DNA of 64,000 bases from Cytophagales bacterium (GTDB taxonomy: Bacteria > Bacteroidota > Bacteroidia > Cytophagales > 172606-1): the NCBI GenBank assembly GCA_030446715.1, contig JAUJMU010000003.1:62001-126000 (forward strand), given 5' to 3'. The position numbers and the translations under genes were made by a program. Below, piece after piece: positions 53,434 to 60,861 of this stretch. Below the pieces are notes generated by a model. The model saw only the letters and a program-made list of their open reading frames with translations. It did no database searches and was not told where the DNA came from. Numbering within the stretch: position 1 is the first letter of the stretch; the number at the start of each line of letters is the position of its first letter.

Positions 53434-55209
53434 ATGAAGCTATATTATTGGACATTTTTACTCACGGGCCTGCTGTTTTTTGCCGGATGCCGGGAGCTGG
53501 ATCAGGAGCCGGAGGCTACCGCCACCAAAGAGGCGGTGTTTAGCAGCGAAGGAGGTCTGGCACTCTACGCAAATTCCTTTTATAACATTCTGCCTTCTGC
53601 AAACAGCATCATCCGGGGCGACGAAATGGCTGATTACGCCGCCCGCACCCAGGTACCTGAATTTATCCGGACCGGGGCCTTCAGCGCAAGGCAAAGTTCC
53701 GGGTGGGACTGGGCCCCTTTGCGCAACATCAATTACTTTATTGAAAACTGCAACAACCCCGCCATTGCCCCGGCCACCCGGCAGCATTACCTCGGCCTGG
53801 CGCGGTTTTTCAGGGCGTGGTTTTACTTCGATAAAGTGAGGCGGTTTGGGGACGTGCCCTGGATCAACAAACCACTGGCCATTGATGATCCGGCCCTTTT
53901 CAACGCCCGTAATTCCCGTACCCTTGTGATGGATTCGGTGCTGGCTGACCTTGACTATGCGGGTGAGAACATCCGTACCACCAGTGACAACTCCCGCACG
54001 CTGATCACCAAATGGGTCGCGTATGCCTTCAAATCCAGGGTATGCCTGTTTGAGGGCACTTTCCGCAAGTACCAGACGGATTATAACCTCGGCGGCACCG
54101 CCAGCGGGTGGCTTACCCAAGCAGCCGACGCTGCCGAAAAGGTAATGAAGGAAGGAGGCTTTACCCTGAACCAGGCCGGCGGTCCGGATCAGTCTTACCG
54201 TCAGCTGTTTATCAGCAAAGCCCCGGTCTCTTCGGAAATCATTCTGGCCGCCGCCGTTGATCCGGCGTTAAGCGTATTCAATGACGCCAACTGGTGGTGG
54301 ACCAGCGCTACCTACGGAGCCCGGGTAAGCCTGATCAGAACGTTTGTAAACACCTATCTGGATCTGGACGGGACGCCCTTCACGGACAATCCTGGTTATC
54401 AGACCATGCCTTTTGCCCAGGAAGTAAAAAACCGGGACAAGCGTCTGCAGCAAACCATCCGGATGGGGGATTATAAACGCATCAACGGCGGCAGAGAGGA
54501 GCCGGCACCGCCCGTTTTCTCCTACACCTACACGGGCTATCAGCCCATCAAGTGGACGCTTGACGACATTTATTACGACGGAGGCAGCCGCAATGACAAT
54601 TCCATTTCCACGCTCCGCTACGCGGAAGTGCTGCTCAACTACGCCGAAGCCAAAGCAGAACTGGGCACCCTGACCGACGAAGACTGGGCCAGGACTGTCG
54701 GTGCCCTGCGCCGGAGAGCCGGCATTACGGGTGGATTGTCCGCCCGCCCGGCCGTGGTTGACCCTTATCTTCAGGCCAATTATTTCCCCTCCATTTCCAA
54801 TCCGGTCCTGCTGGAAGTGAGAAGGGAACGGGGCATCGAGCTGGTCCTTGAAGGCTTACGCTTTCACGACCTGATCCGCTGGAAACGCGGCGAGTTACTG
54901 GAGCAGGAGTGGAACGGATTTTACGTTCCCGCGCTTGATCAGCCACTCGACCTGAATGAAGATGGCAAAAACGATGTGGTGTTTTACCAGGGGAGGCCCG
55001 CTACCCAGCTACCGGGAGTAACCTACATCAACGTAGCCGAAACGGTAAACGGAAACCCTAACCCGCAACGGCTGAAAAACGGTACTTCGGGAGAATTGAC
55101 CTGGCTCAATACGATTCCCCGGAAGTGGGAAGATAAGTTCTACCTGTTTCCGATACCCGAAAATGACCGGCTGATGAATCCCGGACTGGAGCAGAATCCG
55201 GGCTGGTAG
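53434..55209 (+). CDS. SusD/RagB-family surface lipoprotein
   Basis: 591 residues. Lipoprotein signal (LLFFAGCREL). SusD family features: N-terminal tetratricopeptide-like helices (QHYLGLARFFRAWFYFDKVR, FGDVPWINKPL), ALRRRAGI, ERGIELVLEGLRFHDLIRWK and the C-terminal YLFPIPENDRLMNPGLEQNP motif. It caps the SusC barrel and captures substrate. It is second in the susCD pair, and the EEP-family hydrolase gene follows 144 bp later behind a hairpin. Confidence 0.93.
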   Translation: MKLYYWTFLLTGLLFFAGCRELDQEPEATATKEAVFSSEGGLALYANSFYNILPSANSIIRGDEMADYAARTQVPEFIRTGAFSARQSSGWDWAPLRNINYFIENCNNPAIAPATRQHYLGLARFFRAWFYFDKVRRFGDVPWINKPLAIDDPALFNARNSRTLVMDSVLADLDYAGENIRTTSDNSRTLITKWVAYAFKSRVCLFEGTFRKYQTDYNLGGTASGWLTQAADAAEKVMKEGGFTLNQAGGPDQSYRQLFISKAPVSSEIILAAAVDPALSVFNDANWWWTSATYGARVSLIRTFVNTYLDLDGTPFTDNPGYQTMPFAQEVKNRDKRLQQTIRMGDYKRINGGREEPAPPVFSYTYTGYQPIKWTLDDIYYDGGSRNDNSISTLRYAEVLLNYAEAKAELGTLTDEDWARTVGALRRRAGITGGLSARPAVVDPYLQANYFPSISNPVLLEVRRERGIELVLEGLRFHDLIRWKRGELLEQEWNGFYVPALDQPLDLNEDGKNDVVFYQGRPATQLPGVTYINVAETVNGNPNPQRLKNGTSGELTWLNTIPRKWEDKFYLFPIPENDRLMNPGLEQNPGW

Positions 55210-55242
55210 CCGGGGCTGGGCGAAATATGCTATGTATACAGT

Positions 55243-55296
55243 GGTAACTTTGCGGCTGGCTAGCGGAGTTTGACTCCGGCGAGCCGTAAAGTTACC
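55243..55296. terminator. Extended hairpin between susD and the EEP gene
   Basis: GGTAACTTT...CGGCT (55243-55257) pairs with AGCCG...AAAGTTACC (55282-55296), with an inner CGGAGT-TTG-ACTCCG (55264-55278). It probably attenuates transcription after susD, or is a dispersed palindromic repeat. There is no U-tract. Confidence 0.5.
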
Positions 55297-55353
55297 ATCT
55301 CATCTTTGGGTCACTTCTCAATCTTCTGATCAATTTTCAACAATTACTACTAC

Positions 55354-56196
55354 ATGCGACTAAGCGTTTTGCTGCTGCTTTATTTCCTGTTCCTCCTGCA
55401 AAATGTATCTGCCCAGAAGAATGCGCCCATCTGCGTAGCTTCCTATAACCTGCGTTACAATACGGCCAGTGACGGGGTGAACGCCTGGCCCAACCGGAAG
55501 GAAATGGTAAAAGGCCTGATCCGCTACCACGGATTTGATATATTCGGCACCCAGGAAGTGCTGCGCGATCAGATGAATGATCTGGCAGGGATGGAAGAGT
55601 TTGCCTTCACGGGCAGAGGCCGCGATGACGGCAAAGAGGCCGGCGAACATTCAGCGATCTTCTACCGCAAAGATCGTTTTAAGTTGCTCCGGTCGGGAGA
55701 TTTCTGGTTAAGTGAAACGCCGGACAAACCCTCGCTGGGCTGGGACGCTACATGCTGCCACCGGATCTGTTCATGGGCAAAATTCAGGGACCGGCAGACG
55801 GGCAAGGAATTTTACTTTTTCAGCGCCCACTTTGACCACCAGGGAGTGGAGGCCCGCCGGCAATCGGGTAAACTGATGACGGAGAAAATAAAGGAAATAG
55901 CCGGTAAAGAGCCGGTTATCTTTGTGGGGGATCTGAATTCTACTCCCGACACGGAGCAGGTTCAGGCCATTCAGACCGTGCTCAGCGACGCCTACCGCGT
56001 ATCGGCTATTCCCCCGTACGGCCCGGAGGGAACCTTCAATGGCTTCAAGCTGGATGCGCCACTCGAAAACCGGATAGACTACGTGTTTGTCAGCAAGGGA
56101 ACAGAGGTGCTCAAATACGCCGTACTGACTGATCACAAGGAGCAGCGTTACCCTTCGGATCATTTACCGGTAGTGGTAAAGGCAATCATCCGGTGA
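55354..56196 (+). CDS. Secreted endonuclease/exonuclease/phosphatase-family hydrolase
   Basis: 280 residues with a signal peptide (to about 20, LLQNVSAQ). The EEP fold active site is complete: Asn/Tyr near ICVASYNLRYN, Glu in FGTQEVLRDQM, His in FFSAHFDHQG, Asp/Asn in VGDLNSTPDT and the final SDHLPVVVKA. The family includes DNase I-like nucleases, sphingomyelinases and inositol-phosphate phosphatases. Extracytoplasmic location next to susCD and alkaline phosphatase points to a role in stripping phosphate from nucleic acids, lipids or inositol phosphates. The substrate is not decided by sequence. Confidence 0.87.
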   Translation: MRLSVLLLLYFLFLLQNVSAQKNAPICVASYNLRYNTASDGVNAWPNRKEMVKGLIRYHGFDIFGTQEVLRDQMNDLAGMEEFAFTGRGRDDGKEAGEHSAIFYRKDRFKLLRSGDFWLSETPDKPSLGWDATCCHRICSWAKFRDRQTGKEFYFFSAHFDHQGVEARRQSGKLMTEKIKEIAGKEPVIFVGDLNSTPDTEQVQAIQTVLSDAYRVSAIPPYGPEGTFNGFKLDAPLENRIDYVFVSKGTEVLKYAVLTDHKEQRYPSDHLPVVVKAIIR

Positions 56197-56243
56197 TACC
56201 GGGATGGCTCCGGAAGCGTCATTGTTCAAAATTTCTATTTTAC

Positions 56244-58097
56244 CTATTTTTTGGCTTCCGGGTGGTATTTCCCAATGATCTGCATGATCTTCCGGAAAAT
56301 CTCCGTGTTCTCGTACACGCCCCGGAAGTCAAGGGAATGCGGGCCATAGGCAAATACGGGCACGGCTACCGCAGAATGATCGCCGGTGCTGAAGTGCCCT
56401 GCCACGTATCCCTGCTCAAAATCGCCATCCAGCAGACTTAATCCACCCGTTTCGTGGTCAGCCGTGACGATGACCAGCGTTTCCCCGTCCTCGTCGGCAA
56501 ACTTCATGGCTTCACCTACCATGCGGTCAAAGTCCAGCATTTCCTGCACCACGTAGCTCATCTGGTTGGCGTGTCCGCCCCAGTCAATCTGCGCCCCTTC
56601 GGCCATGATAAAAAACCCTTTCTCATTTTTTCCGAGGGTGGCAATTGTCTTGTTCAGCGACCTGGTGAGAAAATCGCCCCGGCCTTTGGAGCGGGCTACT
56701 ACCGCCTTGCTGTCCAGCACGACAAACTGCCCCGACGAAAGGGTATCCAGTGCGGCAAACTGGCTGGCGACCCGGTATCCTTTCCGCCCGAGTTCAGACA
56801 CCAGATTACGGCCGTCTTTGCGGGCGGCGAAAGCATCGTAGTTGCCGCCGATCAGGATGCTCACCGGGCTGTTGAGGAAGTCGGCCGCAATGGCTTCGCT
56901 CCGGCTCCGTTCGGGCTGGTGGGCGTAGAAGCAGGCCGGCGTAGCATCGGTGATGTCGCCCGACGAAATCAGGGCACTTTTCATGCCCCTGGAATGAATC
57001 AGATCCGGAATGGCCGGGTGAGGTTTTCCGGCCTGATCTACCCCGATAAACCGGTTGTTGGTTTTCTGCCCGGTGGCAATGGCCGTGGCACCTCCCGCCG
57101 AATCGGTGATATAACTATCGGATGAAGCCGTTTTGGCAAAACCAATATTGAGCATGTTGAACAGGTTTAACTGTCCGGACATGGCCGTATAAGCCGCGTA
57201 CATCTGCGCAAGACCCATGCCGTCGCCGATCAGCAAAATTACATTTCTGACTTTCTTTTGCTGATCATTGTTCACGTACTTAGGGGCGTACAGGGCGTGT
57301 TTTTCCGTATTCCGGTATTCGGTGTCGGGCAGTTTGAGAAGATAATGCGTCAGCTCCGTTACCTGATCAGTCCCCAGCCAGTCCACTTCCATGCGCATGA
57401 GGGTTTTCCACGCATTCACCCCTTCGGGCGTGGCCCAGAAGCGGATCTTCTGTCCCTGCCGGTGCACACTGTCGATCAACTGCTCTATCTTCTCCCGTTC
57501 CGCCTGCACGATCAGCCCTTTGCCGTTCCAGGCGGTGTACTTCCTGAAGTTGTCGCTTACCAGCGCAATCCGGCTGGCCTGTCCGGGCGAATACCGCTGC
57601 CCCGGCCGGCCGTCAAAGTAAAAGTAAGCCGGGTACTTTCCCCAGGCGGATGCCGGTGGCACATCCCCGCTGATGACTACCCGGATGGCGGGGTTTTGGA
57701 TAATGTCCGGGTAGGCGGCCAGCTTCCTGGCCAGCGCCTGCATGGTAGAGGTACCTTCCGTTTTCAGGTCAATGAACAGCTGCAGCGTATCGTCCCCCTG
57801 TGCGTAAAGCTTGCCGGCATTCTTTTGGAGGGTGGCCTGCAGGGGTTTCAGGTAGAGGGCTTCCAGCGTCCGGTCCGGCCGGATGTCCTGCCGCGTGTGG
57901 GCAACGTACAGTTCCCCGTTCTGCAGAAATACGTCGGCTTCAATGGAACCCGCCTGCCGGGTAAAAGCGGCATGAAACGGAATGGGCTGTTCGTAGTCAT
58001 TGTGCGCATGCACGTTGGCCGGAGAGTACCTGCGTTGTGCCGGTAATGTCTGACACAACAGACCAGCTGCCAGTATCGCAAAAAGTTGTTGCTTCAA
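56244..58097 (-). CDS. GDPD/PLC-like and alkaline phosphatase fusion
   Basis: About 617 residues using TTG at 58097, which gives a clean signal peptide (MKQQLFAILAAGLLCQTLPA). The open frame reaches 58244 but the extra part lacks features. N-terminal TIM-barrel phosphodiesterase-like domain about 24-270: VHAHNDYEQPIPF, SIEADVFLQNGELYVAHT, LFIDLKTEGTS, IRFWATPEGVNAWKTLM. C-terminal alkaline phosphatase about 290-617: VILLIGDGMGLAQ, nucleophile Ser in ITDSAGGATAIATG, EGAQIDWGGHAN, VTADHETGG and GDHSAVAVPVFAYG supply the metal ligands. The fusion could cleave a diester and then remove the phosphate from its product. It is convergent with the EEP gene, 47 bp apart. Confidence 0.87.
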   Translation of the reverse strand: MKQQLFAILAAGLLCQTLPAQRRYSPANVHAHNDYEQPIPFHAAFTRQAGSIEADVFLQNGELYVAHTRQDIRPDRTLEALYLKPLQATLQKNAGKLYAQGDDTLQLFIDLKTEGTSTMQALARKLAAYPDIIQNPAIRVVISGDVPPASAWGKYPAYFYFDGRPGQRYSPGQASRIALVSDNFRKYTAWNGKGLIVQAEREKIEQLIDSVHRQGQKIRFWATPEGVNAWKTLMRMEVDWLGTDQVTELTHYLLKLPDTEYRNTEKHALYAPKYVNNDQQKKVRNVILLIGDGMGLAQMYAAYTAMSGQLNLFNMLNIGFAKTASSDSYITDSAGGATAIATGQKTNNRFIGVDQAGKPHPAIPDLIHSRGMKSALISSGDITDATPACFYAHQPERSRSEAIAADFLNSPVSILIGGNYDAFAARKDGRNLVSELGRKGYRVASQFAALDTLSSGQFVVLDSKAVVARSKGRGDFLTRSLNKTIATLGKNEKGFFIMAEGAQIDWGGHANQMSYVVQEMLDFDRMVGEAMKFADEDGETLVIVTADHETGGLSLLDGDFEQGYVAGHFSTGDHSAVAVPVFAYGPHSLDFRGVYENTEIFRKIMQIIGKYHPEAKK

Positions 58098-58313
58098 AGT
58101 TTGATGGGTAAGACAGGTAAGGAACAGTTGTACTTTTCCTGAGGTTGTCCGCAGGCTGGGCGGCTCCTCAGGCAAATATCCTGTATTTTTCAATGGTCCA
58201 TGTAATGGTCCATGAACTGCCACCCGCTTAAAGCCTTGCAGCAATAGTCACTCAGGTGCAGATTCACCGGGACAAATTAGCAATATATAGGGCAAAACCG
58301 GGTTGATAAGCGT

Positions 58314-58340
58314 TTTACATTACTGTTAACCTTTTGTTAC
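58314..58340 (-). promoter_or_regulatory. PHO-box-like triple repeat upstream of the phosphatase fusion
   Basis: On the minus strand GTAAC (58340-58336), TTAAC (58329-58325) and GTAAA (58318-58314) repeat at exactly 11 bp, in the direction of the gene at 58097. An A/T-rich stretch with TAATTTG (about 58273-58279) could hold the start site. Because GTTAAC is self-complementary, a plus-strand array (TTAC, TTAAC, TTAC at 58315, 58326, 58337) can also be read. Confidence 0.5.
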
Positions 58341-58399
58341 CGGCCCATAATTTAGAATAAACGCTATCAAAGAGGTTAAAGCTTTAATCCACTTCCCCG

Positions 58400-58590
58400 T
58401 CACAGTTTATGACCAACGAGTTGGTCATGGATCGGAAAAAGGCGAAGCGTACAGACAGTGCTTTGCCTGCGGCAGGAGCAACTATCCCGGTCATTACACT
58501 TATACCGCTGTTGTCCGGTAGCATTCCTGCCATTCTTAACAATGTTTGTACTCCCGCAACAGACACAACTACGTGCTTCTGAAATCATAA
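58400..58590 (-). pseudogene. IS1-type InsA transposase remnant
   Basis: A minus-strand frame reads CVCCGSTNIVKNGRNATGQQ then RYKCND, the zinc-finger start of IS1-family InsA proteins (CPxCGSxxxxKNGxxxxGxQRYxCxxC). After KCND the sequence diverges and the rest of the transposase is missing. It is an old fragment. Confidence 0.65.
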
Positions 58591-58726
58591 TCAGTAAGCT
58601 TTTCCCAAAGCTTACCAATCAACTCTTCTGTACAATTACCCGATTTGGTAACCGGTTTTGGCATCGCTGCCCGAATAACAAATTCTTCCATACTACTTAC
58701 ATGTACCAGTTGCTGCTCTCCGGGAA

Positions 58727-58882
58727 CCTCACCCCCAGCCCCTCTCCCAGGGAGAGGGGAGCTACACGTGACTGCTTTACAGCAGATTAAAAGATATGTC
58801 CTGATCGCAGCTTCCAGTGAAAGGGGAGAAGAAAGCCGCAGTGGCCCCCCCTCTCCTGAGGAGAGGGGGCCGGGGGGTAAGG
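58727..58882. repeat. Composite palindromic repeat element, second type
   Basis: The left block starts CCTCACCCCC and holds CCCCTCTCC paired with GGAGAGGGG. The right block holds CCCCCTCTCC paired with GGAGAGGGGG and ends GGGGGGTAAGG, inverse to the left end. About 85 bp of unique sequence lies between. The architecture matches 6619-6730. Confidence 0.65.
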
Positions 58883-58974
58883 TCCTTTGCCGGAATGTAC
58901 CGTAGTATAAAATTCTTCACATCCAAGTACTATCCGTGTTCGTATACGTCACCGGGCTGGTTGTAACACTTGCG

Positions 58975-60408
58975 ATGCGAAACCTTTACACTTATTTTTT
59001 GAGCTTCGGTGCTTTTGCTTCAAGCTTCTTCCTGGGGGGAATGCCTACCAAGGCCCAGCAGGCATCCCAGCCCGGTGTCACTACGGCAGTGCCTTTTCTG
59101 CGCCTCGCGCCCGATTCGCGGGGGGCTGGCATGGGCGACGCGGGGGTGGCTTCCCCGGCCGACGTGTACTCCATATTCTGGAACCCGGCCAAGCTCGTTT
59201 TCGCACCGGGCGGGAAGGGTGCCTCACTTTCGTATGCACCCTGGCTGCAGAAAATGGCCGATAACATGTGGCTCTCCCAACTGACGGGCTTCTTTACGCT
59301 GCCTGACGGAAAACAGGCCATTGGCGCCTCCCTGGTTTACTTCAACCAGGGCTCGCTTCATTTAAAAGACAATACTGGTCAGAGTGCCGGCAGTTTTACC
59401 CCCCGGGAGTTTGCCTTTACCACGACCTATTCCCGTAAGCTGAGTGAACGGTTTTCCCTGGCCGCCAGCCTGCGATACGTATACTCCAACCTGTTCGGTG
59501 CCATGGACTACGGCCTCACCGGTGAGCCCGGCCACGGCCTTGCGGGCGACGTAGGCGCTTTCTTCCAGACTGACCCTGAGGAGTACCGCAACAGCCCGGT
59601 TAACTTCGCCTTCGGGGCTTCGGTGTCCAACCTGGGTACCAGAATGAATTATGGCGGCGGCAGGTATTTTATGCCTGCCACTTTACGGATAGGGACGGGC
59701 CTTACGTATCGCTTCGGAGAATACGGCCGGGTTACCTGGGCATTGGACGCCCACAAGCTCATGGTGCCTTCCCCGCCACTTTACGAACTCTCGCCCGACG
59801 GCAGGGATTGGGTAATGGTTGGCGGCAAAAGTCCTGACCGAAACTACTTTAGTAGCGTTTTCGGCTCTTTCGGCGATTCGCCGGGTGGGTTTTCCGGCGA
59901 ATGGGGGGAAGTGATCCTGTCTTCGGGTGTAGAACTCCGGCCAGTCCAGTTTTTGGCCGTTCGGGGCGGCTACTTTCGCGAAACGGCGAGTCAGGGAAAC
60001 CGCAAGTACTTTACCGCGGGGGCGGGCATCCAATACAAAGGAATGGCCGTAGACGTAGCCTACCTGATGCCGGTAAGGCAGAACCATCCCCTGGCCGAGA
60101 CAATTCGCTTTTCCTTGTCCCTTACCCCTGAGGGAGATGGGCTACGCAATCCTCTCGTGTATAATCGTCCCCGTAGTACTCACCGGCCGGGTCGGCAGAA
60201 TGGAACCAGCGGAATCGGCAAAGGCGGCGTCCCCTACGGTCGGAAGACCCATCGGCGCTACCCCTACACGGGCAGGAACAAAGGCGGCTTATTCACCCTG
60301 TTTGGCAAGAAAAGCGGACCGGGGGGCTTGAAGGAACTGAAAAAGGAACAGAAGAAAAGGGAACGCAGAACGCGGCGTACCCTGAGAAAATACCGGCGCG
60401 GCCGCTAA
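58975..60408 (+). CDS. PorV-like type IX secretion outer-membrane protein with basic C-terminal extension
   Basis: About 477 residues. The ATG at 58975 (MRNLYTYFLSFGAFASSFFL) gives a proper signal peptide; a GTG 39 bp upstream is possible. The mature start TTAVPFLRLAPDSRGAGMGD and the following GVASPADVYSIFWNPAKL are the PorV/PorQ-type FadL-like signature, followed by barrel strands to about 400. PorV delivers T9SS cargo to the attachment complex after the C-terminal signal is removed. The last 80 or so residues are rich in Lys/Arg/Gly and end KKRERRTRRTLRKYRRGR, an extension that PorV proteins normally lack. The next gene (60421) encodes a T9SS cargo. Confidence 0.8.
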   Translation: MRNLYTYFLSFGAFASSFFLGGMPTKAQQASQPGVTTAVPFLRLAPDSRGAGMGDAGVASPADVYSIFWNPAKLVFAPGGKGASLSYAPWLQKMADNMWLSQLTGFFTLPDGKQAIGASLVYFNQGSLHLKDNTGQSAGSFTPREFAFTTTYSRKLSERFSLAASLRYVYSNLFGAMDYGLTGEPGHGLAGDVGAFFQTDPEEYRNSPVNFAFGASVSNLGTRMNYGGGRYFMPATLRIGTGLTYRFGEYGRVTWALDAHKLMVPSPPLYELSPDGRDWVMVGGKSPDRNYFSSVFGSFGDSPGGFSGEWGEVILSSGVELRPVQFLAVRGGYFRETASQGNRKYFTAGAGIQYKGMAVDVAYLMPVRQNHPLAETIRFSLSLTPEGDGLRNPLVYNRPRSTHRPGRQNGTSGIGKGGVPYGRKTHRRYPYTGRNKGGLFTLFGKKSGPGGLKELKKEQKKRERRTRRTLRKYRRGR

Positions 60409-60420
60409 CCCCATTCCCCG

Positions 60421-60855
60421 ATGATGCACCGAACGATACTTTTTTTAGCAGGCATACTCCTCACTGGCCACGCAGCCCGGGCCCAAATGGTCGTAAATGT
60501 GGCCGGCACCACGATCAGCAACGGTGCCTACTCACATTCCTTTTCCATTGGCGAGATTGCCACCACCACGTTGAGCGGCCCGGCCGGTTACCTTACGCAA
60601 GGCTATCTGCAACCTCACCTGCTCCCGGAGGCGGCCTTTGACTACTACCCCAACCCGGTAGTGCAGGAGCTGTTCCTGGTGAACGCCCGGGGAGTAGATC
60701 GGGTAAAATTTTACGACGTTGCCGGCCGGGAAATTTACTCGGTTGACTACGCGGGCAAGCCCCTGAATTTATCGCTCCTCAGTGGGGCCGTCTATCTGGT
60801 CAATACATTTGGCAAGGGCAAACTTCTCCATAAGTTCTTCATCATTAAGCAGTAA
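60421..60855 (+). CDS. Small T9SS type A sorting-domain protein
   Basis: 144 residues. Signal peptide (to about 22, GHAARAQ). A short N-domain with GTTISNGAYSHSFSIGEIAT and YLTQGYLQPH is frequent in Bacteroidota secreted proteins. The T9SS sorting domain is at about 74-144 (FDYYPNPVVQELFLVNARGV, RVKFYDVAGREIYSVDYAG, GVYLV-like GAVYLVNTFGKGKLLHKFFI). The protein is little more than a sorting signal with a small head. It may be a minor surface component or act with the collagen/S74 protein whose gene starts 7 bp after its stop. Confidence 0.8.
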   Translation: MMHRTILFLAGILLTGHAARAQMVVNVAGTTISNGAYSHSFSIGEIATTTLSGPAGYLTQGYLQPHLLPEAAFDYYPNPVVQELFLVNARGVDRVKFYDVAGREIYSVDYAGKPLNLSLLSGAVYLVNTFGKGKLLHKFFIIKQ

Positions 60856-60861
60856 TTCGCC

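Larger units (their letters stand above)
58341..58974. other. Intergenic region with mobile-element debris
   Basis: It holds the IS1 remnant and the palindromic repeat listed separately. No other gene is convincing. The PorV gene start lies at its right edge. Confidence 0.5.
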
